36,429 bases of DNA from JBLNBQ01 sp050260095 (GTDB taxonomy: Bacteria > Bacillota > UBA5301 > DYFA01), in assembly GCA_050260095.1 (NCBI GenBank), contig JBLNBQ010000052.1:1-36429 (forward strand), in the 5' to 3' direction. Both the position numbers and the translations under genes were made by a program. This document shows, in pieces, positions 7,347 through 14,456 of this stretch (positions are counted from its first letter, which is position 1; each line of letters starts with the position of its first letter). Below the pieces are notes generated by a model, which saw only the letters and a list, made by a program, of their open reading frames with translations, was not told the origin of the DNA and did no database searches.

Positions 7347-7679
7347 GTGGGCCATCCTGCGACCCTTACGGAGGCCAACTTCCAGGCGGAGGTGACGGAG
7401 AGCGACGGCCTCGTGCTCGTCGATTTCTGGGCGTCGTGGTGCATGCCTTGCCGGGCGATCGCTCCGATCATCGAAGAACTCGCGGCGGAGTACGAGGGCC
7501 GGGTGAAGGTAGGCAAGCTCGACGTGGACGCGAACACCCAGCTGGCGGCTGCGTACGGGGTGATGTCGATTCCCACCTTGCTGCTCTTCCGGGGTGGCGA
7601 GGTGGTGGACCGGGTGGTCGGCGCCCAGCCGAAGAACGTCATCCAGCAGCACCTCGAGCGGGCGTTGGGGCAGGGCTAG
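7347..7679 (+). CDS. trxA: Thioredoxin
   Basis: Cytosolic disulfide reductase of 110 residues. The GTG at 7347 is the start: AAGGAGG sits 7 bp upstream, a promoter lies just before it, and the first residues (MGHPATLTEANFQAEV) fit the family, while the 31 residues encoded upstream in frame do not. The active site is WCMPC (residues 31-35) instead of the canonical WCGPC; the change is in the residue that helps set redox potential. The cis-proline SIPTLLLF is present. The order here is promoter, trxA, PAP2 gene with a 2-bp gap, so it leads a probable long operon. Confidence 0.95.
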   Translation: MGHPATLTEANFQAEVTESDGLVLVDFWASWCMPCRAIAPIIEELAAEYEGRVKVGKLDVDANTQLAAAYGVMSIPTLLLFRGGEVVDRVVGAQPKNVIQQHLERALGQG

Positions 7680-7681
7680 CC

Positions 7682-8581
7682 ATGCCCTGGAACGGACCGG
7701 CCTTCCTGGGCGGCCTCCGGGTCATCCACCTGCTCCAGTCGTTCCACCGGCCGTGGCTGGACGGCGTCTTCCTTGCTCTGACGCTGCTGGGTTCGGAGGA
7801 GTTCACCCTTCTCATCGTGCCGCTCATCTACTGGTGTTTCGACCGGCGGACCGGCCGCCGGATGGGGCACCTCTTCTTTTTCTCCGCTTTCCTCAACGTC
7901 TGGCTTAAGGCAGCGTTCCACACCGCCCGGCCGCCGAAGTCCCTGTGGCGGGGAGGGGGCTGGGCGTCCGCCTCCGGGTCCGCCTTCCCCAGCGGGCACA
8001 CCCAGAACGCGGCGACCTTCTGGGGCTACCTCTCAGCGACCGCCGAGCGCCCCTGGGTGACGGCCGCCGGCCTCGTCGTCGTGTGCCTGGTGGGCCTCTC
8101 CCGGCTCTATCTTGGGGTGCACTGGCCTAGTGACGTGCTGGTGGGCCTGGCGCTCGGCTATCTGGTGGCCTGGGCCTGGGTCAGGCTGGGGACGCGGCTG
8201 CGGGAAGGGACCGAAAGCCTGGCGCCGGCTGTGCGGGCGGCCGCCGGGTTCCTGTTGCCATTGGCTCTCCTGGCGGTTCACCGCGGCGGCGATGCGGTCA
8301 AGCTGGTGGCAGCCTTCTCGGCGTTCGCCGGCGGCAGCGTGCTGGCGGGGGACCGGCCGGGGCCGGCGAGTGGCACGGCGCGCCTTCTGCCCAACGTGGC
8401 CTGTTTCCTGCTCGGCGTGGCGGGCACCCTCGTGGTGCGGAGCGGCCTCAAACCGCTCCTGCCGGCGGGCGCGCTCGCCGATTTTCTCCGGTATTGGCTG
8501 GTCGGCCTCTGGGTGAGCCTCATCGCCCCCTGGTTCTTCGGGTGGCTGTGGCCGGCGGCGAACCTTCGGAACAGGTGGTGA
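7682..8581 (+). CDS. PAP2-family membrane phosphatase
   Basis: Integral membrane phosphatase of 299 residues. The three PAP2 (acid phosphatase/vanadium haloperoxidase) signatures are in order: K76-x6-RP (KAAFHTARP), PSGH at 103-106, and SRLYLGVHWPSDV at 140-152 containing the catalytic His147. About eight hydrophobic helices are visible, and the C-terminal half (about residues 185-290) adds four beyond the catalytic core. Substrates of relatives are undecaprenyl or phosphatidyl (pyro)phosphates, so a role in lipid-carrier recycling is plausible but not shown. The ATG lies 2 bp after the trxA stop, suggesting coupled translation. Confidence 0.85.
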   Translation: MPWNGPAFLGGLRVIHLLQSFHRPWLDGVFLALTLLGSEEFTLLIVPLIYWCFDRRTGRRMGHLFFFSAFLNVWLKAAFHTARPPKSLWRGGGWASASGSAFPSGHTQNAATFWGYLSATAERPWVTAAGLVVVCLVGLSRLYLGVHWPSDVLVGLALGYLVAWAWVRLGTRLREGTESLAPAVRAAAGFLLPLALLAVHRGGDAVKLVAAFSAFAGGSVLAGDRPGPASGTARLLPNVACFLLGVAGTLVVRSGLKPLLPAGALADFLRYWLVGLWVSLIAPWFFGWLWPAANLRNRW

Positions 8582-8585
8582 GGGC

Positions 8586-9182
8586 GTGGGCGAACACTAT
8601 TACTCGAGCGATCCCCAGGCCGCGCATGATCCGCGGGAACTCACGGTGACCTTCGAGGGCGAGACGTTCAGCTTCACCACCGACGCGGGCGTCTTCGGCA
8701 AGCGCCGGCTCGACCCCGGGACCCGGCTGCTCCTGGAGAGCGTCGTGCCGCCGGAGTCAGGGAAGGTGCTCGATTTGGGGTGCGGCTGGGGCGCGATCGG
8801 GACGATCATCGCGCGGCGGGCCCCCGGTTGCCGCGTCGTTCTCACCGACATCAACCGCCGGGCGGTGGACCTGGCCCGGGAGAACCTGGCGCGGAACGGC
8901 GTGCGCAACGCCGAGGTCAGGCAGGGTGACGCGCTGGCGCCGGTCGCGGGCGAAGAGTTCGACCTGATCCTGACCAACCCGCCGGTAAGGGCGGGCAAGG
9001 CGGTCATCCACAGCATGATCGAGGCGGCGGCGCAGCGGCTCAAGGCTGGTGGCCGGTTCGTGGCGGTGGTCGGCAACAAGCAGGGGGCCGACAGCTACCG
9101 GGAGAAAGTGCGCCAGGTGTTCGGCAACGCCACCGACCTGGGCAAGGGCGGGGGCTACCGGGTCATCCAGGGCGAGAGATAG
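8586..9182 (+). CDS. Class I SAM methyltransferase, RsmC/MTS type
   Basis: Protein of 198 residues with a full Rossmann methyltransferase fold. The SAM motif I is VLDLGCGWG (61-69), motif II is the acidic TDIN (87-90), and the catalytic NPPVR sits at 131-135, typical of small-domain methyltransferases that modify guanine N2 in rRNA. The N-terminus (HYYSSDPQAAHDPRELTVTF) is that of the single-domain YbxB-like proteins in Bacillota, which lack the duplicated N-terminal domain of E. coli RsmC. The exact nucleotide target cannot be told. The GTG start is 4 bp after the PAP2 stop. Confidence 0.85.
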   Translation: MGEHYYSSDPQAAHDPRELTVTFEGETFSFTTDAGVFGKRRLDPGTRLLLESVVPPESGKVLDLGCGWGAIGTIIARRAPGCRVVLTDINRRAVDLARENLARNGVRNAEVRQGDALAPVAGEEFDLILTNPPVRAGKAVIHSMIEAAAQRLKAGGRFVAVVGNKQGADSYREKVRQVFGNATDLGKGGGYRVIQGER

Positions 9183-9208
9183 GGGTCCGCCGGGCGGCAT
9201 ATCCATGT

Positions 9209-9229
9209 CCCGGAGAGAGGTTCTCCGGG
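9209..9229 (+). promoter_or_regulatory. Hairpin before the amidase gene
   Basis: CCCGGAGA (9209-9216) pairs perfectly with TCTCCGGG (9222-9229) around GAGGT. The G-run that would serve as ribosome binding site for the amidase GTG at 9240 begins inside the 3' arm, so the stem could limit translation. No U-tract follows, so it is not a normal terminator. Confidence 0.4.
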
Positions 9230-9239
9230 GGGTGGGCCG

Positions 9240-10595
9240 GTGAGGATGGTGGTGTTCTGGGTCCCGGGACGCCGGGCCCGGCTCTTGGCGGCGGCGGTCG
9301 CGCTGAGCCTCGTGGTGCTGCTCTTCGCCCGGGCGGTGCCGGTCGCGACCACGCCGCTGGCGGAACTCTTGACGGGCCGGACGGTGGTCATCGACCCGGG
9401 TCACGGGGGGCCGGACCCCGGGTGCACCAAGGGCGGCCTGGTGGAGAAGGAACTCACGCTCGATTTGGCCAAGCGGGTGGCCGAGCGGTTCCGGCAGGCG
9501 GCGATGCGTCCGGTCCTCACCCGGGAGGGAGACTGCGACCTGGGTGACCCGAGCCTCACCGACCTGCGCCAGCGCAAGCGCGACGACCTGCGCCGGCGGG
9601 CGGCGCTGGCCGAGTCGTGCCAGGCCGACCTCTTCCTTAGCTTGCACGCCAACAGCTTCCCCTCGCCGGTCTGGTCTGGGGCGCAGGTTTTCTATCACCA
9701 GGACAGCGAGGCGGGGCGGAAGCTGGCGAGCGCGCTCCAGGACGTTCTGGTGGAAGAACTCCGGGAGTTGGGCCCCAACCCCCGTCGGGAGAAGGCGGCC
9801 GACTTCTACCTGCTGGCCCGTGTGAAGCGCCCGGCGGCCATGGTCGAGGTGGGGTTCCTGTCGAACCCCCGGGAAGCGGCCTTGCTCGCCGACGAGGAGT
9901 ACCGCGACCGGCTGGCGACCGCCATCTTTCACGGGGCGGTGCGGCACCTGGCAGCGGCGGCGACCGGGCGCGAGGCGGGGCCGCGCAGCCGGGAGGCGAA
10001 CTCGGGCGGGCCGCGCGAACTTGAGCAGCAACGGCGGTGGCAGGCCGTGGCCGACCGGGGTCCCGACGAGGTGGTGCTTTACTTCGCCGGGCCGACCAAC
10101 GGGGAGGACTGGCTGATCCCCGAACTGCGCCTGGTGCGCGGCTTTGCCGGGCTGCCGTTGGAGAAACGGCTCGAAACCGCCGTCCAGGAGCTGGCCAAGG
10201 GGCCAGGGCCCGGGAGCGCCCTCCTCGGGGTCTTGCCGGAAGGGACGCGGGTCCGCCGCGTCGCTCTGGCGCCGGGTCTGGTCACCGTCGACCTGCGGCC
10301 GGGGTTCGGCACCTGGACGACAGGCAGTTACACCGAGGCGCTGGCGGTCTACTCGGTGGTGAACACGGTGGCGGAATTGGCGCCTGACTGTCAGGTCAGG
10401 CTGCTCATCGCGGGAGAGGCGCCCGCGCTGGGCCACCTGGCGCTGCCGGAGGCGCTGAAGCCCGCACCGGCGCTCGCCCTGCCCGGACGGAACGGCGCGG
10501 CGGGGACCTTGGGTAGCGGACGTAGGAGGTTCTGCTGGTGGGACGTTGCACCAAGACGCAGCTTTTCCGTGCCTTCCTCATCATTGGCACCGTGA
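9240..10595 (+). CDS. N-acetylmuramoyl-L-alanine amidase (CwlD-like) fused to GerMN domain
   Basis: Secreted or membrane-anchored cell-wall hydrolase of 451 residues. A single hydrophobic segment (14-31) serves as signal anchor. The Amidase_3 domain spans about 47-240, with zinc ligands H55 (IDPGHGG), E69 (GLVEKE) and H136 (SLHANS) and catalytic E203 (VEVGFLSNP). A GerMN domain follows at about 276-400 (VVLYFAGPTNGEDWLIPE... VTVDLRPGF). CwlD-type amidases help make spore-cortex muramic lactam, and GerMN occurs in germination protein GerM, so a sporulation or germination role is likely. In Bacillus, cwlD lies near rpsI, consistent with this position. The last 50 or so residues are low-complexity, and the gene overlaps chrA by 58 bp. 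The start GTG has a G-run at 9227-9232; an ATG at 9246 is possible. Confidence 0.87.
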   Translation: MRMVVFWVPGRRARLLAAAVALSLVVLLFARAVPVATTPLAELLTGRTVVIDPGHGGPDPGCTKGGLVEKELTLDLAKRVAERFRQAAMRPVLTREGDCDLGDPSLTDLRQRKRDDLRRRAALAESCQADLFLSLHANSFPSPVWSGAQVFYHQDSEAGRKLASALQDVLVEELRELGPNPRREKAADFYLLARVKRPAAMVEVGFLSNPREAALLADEEYRDRLATAIFHGAVRHLAAAATGREAGPRSREANSGGPRELEQQRRWQAVADRGPDEVVLYFAGPTNGEDWLIPELRLVRGFAGLPLEKRLETAVQELAKGPGPGSALLGVLPEGTRVRRVALAPGLVTVDLRPGFGTWTTGSYTEALAVYSVVNTVAELAPDCQVRLLIAGEAPALGHLALPEALKPAPALALPGRNGAAGTLGSGRRRFCWWDVAPRRSFSVPSSSLAP

Positions 10596-11089
10596 GTTTT
10601 GGCGGGGGCTACGCGATGATCCCGCTGATCAGGCGCGAGATGGTCGAGCGGACCGGGTGGCTCACCGATGACCGCTTCCTGGATGCGCTGGCGATCGCCC
10701 AGTCGTCGCCGGGTCCGATGGCCGTGAACCTCTCGATCATCGTCGGCCACCAGCTCCTGGGAGCCGGCGGGGCCTTCGCCGCGACGGCCGGCGCCGTGCT
10801 CCCCTCCGTGCTCAGCATCCTGCTCATCGCCGTCTTCTTCACGAACCTGGAGTACGTCCCGGCGGTGGGGCGCTTCTTCGCAGGCGTCCGCCCGGCTATG
10901 CTCGCCTTGATCGCCCTGGCCGCCTGGGACCTGGGCGTGGCGGCGGTGAAGAACCGGGAGTCGCTGCTCTTCCTGGCGCTGGCCCTGGCCGCCTTGATCC
11001 TGCTGCGCCTGCACCCCGCGCTGGTGATGCTGGCCGGCCTGCTCTACGGCTTGGCCCTCCGGCGCGACCGGGAGGTGGAGAAGCGGTGA
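10538..11089 (+). CDS. ChrA-family transporter, N-terminal-type half protein
   Basis: Half-size CHR (chromate ion transporter family) membrane protein of 183 residues. Family motifs FGGGYAMIPLIRREMV (about 21-36) and SSPGPMAVNLS (56-66) are clear, and five to six hydrophobic helices follow. The GTG has AGGAGG at 10524-10529, 8 bp upstream, inside the end of the amidase gene. It ends in a GTGA overlap with the second half. Paired short CHR proteins are common in Bacillota and act as heterodimers; some export chromate, but for many the natural substrate is unknown, so chromate resistance should not be assumed. Confidence 0.88.
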   Translation: MGRCTKTQLFRAFLIIGTVSFGGGYAMIPLIRREMVERTGWLTDDRFLDALAIAQSSPGPMAVNLSIIVGHQLLGAGGAFAATAGAVLPSVLSILLIAVFFTNLEYVPAVGRFFAGVRPAMLALIALAAWDLGVAAVKNRESLLFLALALAALILLRLHPALVMLAGLLYGLALRRDREVEKR

Positions 11090-11601
11090 TCTGGCAGCTC
11101 CTGGTCAGCTTCCTCAAGGTCGGCTTCTTCGCTTACGGCGGCGGCTATGCCATGCTGCCGTTGCTTCGCCATGAACTCATCACCTACCGGGGGTGGATCA
11201 CCCCCCGCCAGTTCCTCGACGTCGTAGCGCTCTCGCAGTTCACGCCGGGTCCCATCGCCACGTCGTCCGCGGCCTTCGTCGGCTTCCGCCAGGCGGGCGT
11301 GTGGGGGGCGCTGGCCGCCTTTTTGGCGGTCATCCTGCCTTCGGTGGCCATCGTCTGGACCCTGGCGCTGATCGTGCGGCACCAGGCCGACGCCGCCTGG
11401 CTCAAGCGGGTCTTCGCGGGCCTGCGCCCGGCGGTGGTGGCGCTGGTCGTCTACGCCGCGGTTTCGCTCGCCGGCAGCGCCGTGCCCGACCTTAAGAGCC
11501 TGCTCATCGCCGTCGGCACCCTCGTCGCCGTGGGGGTCCTGCGCGTGCACCCGTTCCTGGCGATAGTCGGAGCGGGCCTTCTGGGCATACTCCTGTTTTG
11601 A
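11086..11601 (+). CDS. ChrA-family transporter, second half protein
   Basis: Second half-size CHR protein, 171 residues. It repeats the motifs of the first: FAYGGGYAMLPLLRHEL near residues 15-29 and SQFTPGPIATSSA near 49-61, with five to six hydrophobic helices. It is therefore a homologue of its neighbour, and the pair is a normal two-gene CHR system, not one gene broken by a frameshift: each has its own complete motif set and start. The GTG overlaps the preceding TGA. Confidence 0.88.
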   Translation: MIWQLLVSFLKVGFFAYGGGYAMLPLLRHELITYRGWITPRQFLDVVALSQFTPGPIATSSAAFVGFRQAGVWGALAAFLAVILPSVAIVWTLALIVRHQADAAWLKRVFAGLRPAVVALVVYAAVSLAGSAVPDLKSLLIAVGTLVAVGVLRVHPFLAIVGAGLLGILLF

Positions 11602-11615
11602 GGGTGGTGCAGGAC

Positions 11616-13019
11616 GTGGAAGAGCTGGAGACCAAACGCGATCCGCAAGCGGCCGAGCGGCCCGCGGCCGGAGTCAGGCTCGGCGTCGTGGCACCTCACC
11701 CGCCGTTGCTGATCCCCGAGGTGGGGCGGGGCCACCTGGAACGGGTTTCGGCCACCGTCCAAGGAATGCAGGAGATGGCCCGGGAAGTCAAGGCGGCAGG
11801 CGAGGTCACCGTCGTGCTCATCTCGCCGCATGGTCCGGTCTTCCGCGACGGGGTGGCCGTGGTGACTGCCCCGGAACTGGCCGGGGACTTCCGGGGCTTC
11901 GGGTCGCGGGAGCGCCTCTCTTTTCGGAACGACCCTGAGCTGGCCGCAGCTATCCTGGAGGAACTCGGGCTGGCCGGCCTTACGGGGCTTAAGCTCGACG
12001 AGGAGACGGCCCGGCGGTTCGGGCTCGACGGCGCCCTGGACCACGGGACGCTGGTGCCGATGCACTTCCTGGGGGAGGCTGGGGTCGACCGGCCGCTGGT
12101 TCCGCTCGGCATGAGCCTGTTGCCGCCGGAAGAGTTGCTCAAGGTCGGGGCGGCCATCGAGCGGGCGGCGGTCCGGCTGGGCCGGGCGGTGGTCCTCGTC
12201 GCCAGCGGCGACCTCTCGCACCGCCTGACCGCCGATGCGCCGGCCGGCTACGACCCGGCGGGCAAGGAGTTCGACCGCAAGCTGGTCTCGCTCCTGCGGC
12301 GGGGCGACGTGGAGGCCCTGGCCGGGATGGACGAGACTATGCGCGAGGCGGCCGGCGAATGCGGCTACCGCTCGATCCTCATGATGCTGGGCGCCTTCGG
12401 GCGGGGCCGGGTGGAGACGAAGGTCCTCTCCTACGAAGGCCCCTTCGGGGTGGGCTACTGCGTCGCCCTCGTCTATCCGCCGGCGACCGCCGCCCGGGAG
12501 GCGGGGGCAGGGGGCGATCCCTTCGTGGCGCTGGCCAGGGAGGCGATCAAGGCCTACGTGACCGACGGCGCGGTGCTCGATCCCCCCGACCCGCTCCCTG
12601 CCGAGTTCCGGGGCGAGGCGGGGGTCTTCGTCTCGCTGCATAAGTTCGGCGAGCTGCGGGGCTGCATCGGCACCACCGGTCCCACCGAACCCGACCTGGC
12701 CCGCCAGATAATCCGCAACGCCATCTATGCGGCGACCGACGACCCGCGCTTCGAGCCGGTGGACCCGTCGGAGCTGGAAGACTTGGAGATCTCGGTGGAC
12801 GTCCTGAGCCCCGCGGAGCCCATCCCGGGTCCGGAGCAACTCGACCCCAAGGTCTACGGCGTGATCGTCCGTCACGGGTATCGCTCCGGCCTGTTGCTGC
12901 CTGATCTCGAAGGGATCGACACCGTGGAGGAGCAGGTCGAAATCGCCCGCCGGAAGGCCGGGATCGGTCCCGACGAGCCGGTGCAGCTCTTCCGCTTCCG
13001 GGTGGTGCGGCACCATTGA
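11616..13019 (+). CDS. Extradiol dioxygenase (LigB/MEMO-like)-AMMECR1 fusion, AmmeMemoRadiSam system
   Basis: Two-domain protein of 467 residues. The N-terminal part (about 20-285) resembles class III extradiol dioxygenases and MEMO proteins, with candidate metal-site histidines H28 (APHPP), H72 (SPHG), H143 and H150 (DHGTLVPMHF) and H202 (GDLSH). The C-terminal part (about 300-467) is an AMMECR1 domain with its hallmark LRGCIG (347-352). The next gene is the matching radical SAM enzyme, so this is the AmmeMemoRadiSam system, widespread in bacteria and archaea but, to my knowledge, without a settled function. The GTG at 11616 is chosen because AGGGTGG lies 8 bp upstream. TTG at 11598 and GTGs at 11604/11607 are alternatives. 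Confidence 0.88.
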   Translation: MEELETKRDPQAAERPAAGVRLGVVAPHPPLLIPEVGRGHLERVSATVQGMQEMAREVKAAGEVTVVLISPHGPVFRDGVAVVTAPELAGDFRGFGSRERLSFRNDPELAAAILEELGLAGLTGLKLDEETARRFGLDGALDHGTLVPMHFLGEAGVDRPLVPLGMSLLPPEELLKVGAAIERAAVRLGRAVVLVASGDLSHRLTADAPAGYDPAGKEFDRKLVSLLRRGDVEALAGMDETMREAAGECGYRSILMMLGAFGRGRVETKVLSYEGPFGVGYCVALVYPPATAAREAGAGGDPFVALAREAIKAYVTDGAVLDPPDPLPAEFRGEAGVFVSLHKFGELRGCIGTTGPTEPDLARQIIRNAIYAATDDPRFEPVDPSELEDLEISVDVLSPAEPIPGPEQLDPKVYGVIVRHGYRSGLLLPDLEGIDTVEEQVEIARRKAGIGPDEPVQLFRFRVVRHH

Positions 13020-14020
13020 CGACGGAGGTTCAGGCCCGCTACGCTGAGCAACTGGCGCAAGGCGCGGTCCGCTGCCGGCTCTGCCCGCGGCAGTGCCGCC
13101 TCTCGCCCGGCGCCACCGGCGCCTGTCGCGCCCGGCGCAATGTGGGGGGCCGCCTCGTGTACCTGAATTACGGCGCCTGTTCGTCGTTGGGGCTCGACCC
13201 GGTGGAGAAGAAGCCGCTCTACCACTTCCACCCGGGCGCCGCCATCCTCTCGGTGGGCTCGCTCGGTTGCAACCTGCGCTGCTCCTTCTGTCAGAACTGG
13301 GAGATCGCGCAGGCCGACCGCGACACGGTCGCCCTCACGCCGGAGGAACTGGCGAAGGCGGCGGAGGAACGCGCCCCCGAGGGCTGCGTGGGGGTGGCCT
13401 ACACTTACAACGAGCCGCTGGTGGGCTTCGAGTTCGTTCTGGATTCGGCGAAGGCGGTCAAGGCGGCGGGCCTGAAGAACGTGCTGGTGACCAATGGCCT
13501 GGTTAACCCGGAACCCCTGGCGGAACTCCTCCCGTTCATCGACGCCTTCAACATCGACGTCAAAGGGTTCACCGAGCGATTCTACCGCGACCTGTGCGGC
13601 GGCGAGCTGGCGCCGGTCCTGCGCACCGTCGAGACGGCCGCCGGGCGCAGCCACGTGGAGCTGACCACGCTCCTCATCCCTGGCTGCAACGACGATCCGG
13701 AGGAACTGGATCGCCTGGTGGCCTGGGTGCACGACTCGCTGGGGCCGGATGTCCCGCTCCACTTCAGCCGGTACTTCCCCCAGTACAAGCTGGATCTCCC
13801 GCCTACCCCCCTCGAGACCCTGGAGGCGGCGGCCCGGCTGGCAGCCCAACGCCTGCATTACGTCTACCTCGGCAACGTGCCGGAACTCGGCTGGTCCGAC
13901 ACCCGCTGCCCGCAGTGCGGCGCGACGGTCATCCGGCGGAGCGGGTACCGGGTGCAGTCTGCGCTCGCCGGCCGCGCCTGCCCGGAATGCGGTTTCGAGC
14001 TGGCGGTGGTGGTCGACTGA
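13016..14020 (+). CDS. amrS: AmmeMemoRadiSam system radical SAM enzyme
   Basis: Radical SAM protein of 334 residues. The cluster motif is CNLRCSFC (C85, C89, C92), preceded by a cysteine-rich N-terminus (C20, C23, C27, C37) typical of this PflA-like subfamily. A C-terminal zinc ribbon has CPQC (298-301) and CPEC (322-325). It starts with TTG overlapping the stop of the AMMECR1 fusion, so the two are coupled. Family members are annotated as AmmeMemoRadiSam radical SAM enzymes; whether they activate a glycyl-radical protein or modify a small molecule is open. No glycyl-radical enzyme is found nearby. Confidence 0.9.
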   Translation: MTTEVQARYAEQLAQGAVRCRLCPRQCRLSPGATGACRARRNVGGRLVYLNYGACSSLGLDPVEKKPLYHFHPGAAILSVGSLGCNLRCSFCQNWEIAQADRDTVALTPEELAKAAEERAPEGCVGVAYTYNEPLVGFEFVLDSAKAVKAAGLKNVLVTNGLVNPEPLAELLPFIDAFNIDVKGFTERFYRDLCGGELAPVLRTVETAAGRSHVELTTLLIPGCNDDPEELDRLVAWVHDSLGPDVPLHFSRYFPQYKLDLPPTPLETLEAAARLAAQRLHYVYLGNVPELGWSDTRCPQCGATVIRRSGYRVQSALAGRACPECGFELAVVVD

Positions 14021-14071
14021 AGCGCATACTATCCGATGTCACCTGGGACAATAGCCCCGGAGGTGCGCGGA

Positions 14072-14284
14072 ATGGCAAAAAAGGAACAGAGCGCGCTGGA
14101 CCGGACCACGCGGGTGCGAGACTTGGTGAAGCGCCATCCCGAAGCCACCTGGCTGTTCAGCGACTACGGGGTCGACCAGGAACGCCACCCCGAGGTGCTG
14201 GACCACACCCTGGAAGAAGTGGCCCGCTCCCAGGGCCTGGACCCCGACGCGCTGGTGCTTGAGTTGAATGGTCTCTTCGGGTAG
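14072..14284 (+). CDS. Small DUF1858-like protein
   Basis: Protein of 70 residues. TRVRDLVKRHPEATWLFSDYGVD and the tail LEEVARSQGLDPDALVLELNGLFG resemble the short helical DUF1858/ScdA-N type domain (pattern: P-E...L...YG... then hydrophobic ...L...LN). The cysteines those domains usually carry after the YG are missing here; the position reads GVDQERH. The ATG at 14072 has CGGAGG about 8 bp upstream; an ATG at 14036 is in frame but has no ribosome binding site. It is the last gene before the terminator, 51 bp after the radical SAM gene. The function is unknown. The family call is by eye and moderate. Confidence 0.62.
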   Translation: MAKKEQSALDRTTRVRDLVKRHPEATWLFSDYGVDQERHPEVLDHTLEEVARSQGLDPDALVLELNGLFG

Positions 14285-14315
14285 AGTCTCCGTCGCCCGG
14301 TAGCCGGTCGGTGAA

Positions 14316-14352
14316 GCCCGCCTCTTCGTCAGCGAGGGGCGGGCAACTTTTT
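14316..14352 (+). terminator. Intrinsic terminator after the trxA-to-DUF1858 operon
   Basis: GCCCGCC (14316-14322) pairs with GGCGGGC (14338-14344), extended by weaker pairs (TCT with AGG), and is followed by AAC and TTTTT at 14348-14352. Confidence 0.85.
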
Positions 14353-14362
14353 GCGCCGGCTC

Positions 14363-14396
14363 TTGCAACTTTATGCACCATCACAGTATAATTATA
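14363..14396 (+). promoter_or_regulatory. Promoter of arg operon with palindrome over the -10
   Basis: TTGCAA (14363-14368), an 18-bp spacer and a consensus TATAAT (14387-14392). The -10 is embedded in the 10-bp palindrome TATAATTATA (14387-14396), in the only A/T-rich stretch of this region. An arginine repressor (ArgR/AhrC) site is expected at such an operon and binds A/T-rich imperfect palindromes, but the match to a TNTGAATWWWWATTCANA-type box is poor. The leader also contains a small GGCAGT/ACTGCC hairpin (14412-14428). Confidence 0.75.
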
Positions 14397-14456
14397 ACAA
14401 TTCTTTGGCGGGGCAGTGGGTGACTGCCGCTTTTCGCAGGTAGGAGGCGCTTGGGT

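Noticed and set aside
8757..10436. Long minus-strand open frame (559 codons) opposite the methyltransferase and amidase genes
   Set aside because: It lies antisense to two genes with clear catalytic motifs, its translation is rich in Arg/Pro/His/Gln without any recognisable fold, and such frames arise from high GC. The same holds for those at 11451-13016, 24588-26240 and 33479-35095.
10538..11601. Two ChrA pieces as one gene split by frameshift
   Set aside because: Each half has its own full set of N-terminal CHR motifs and its own start; paired half-size CHR proteins are normal.
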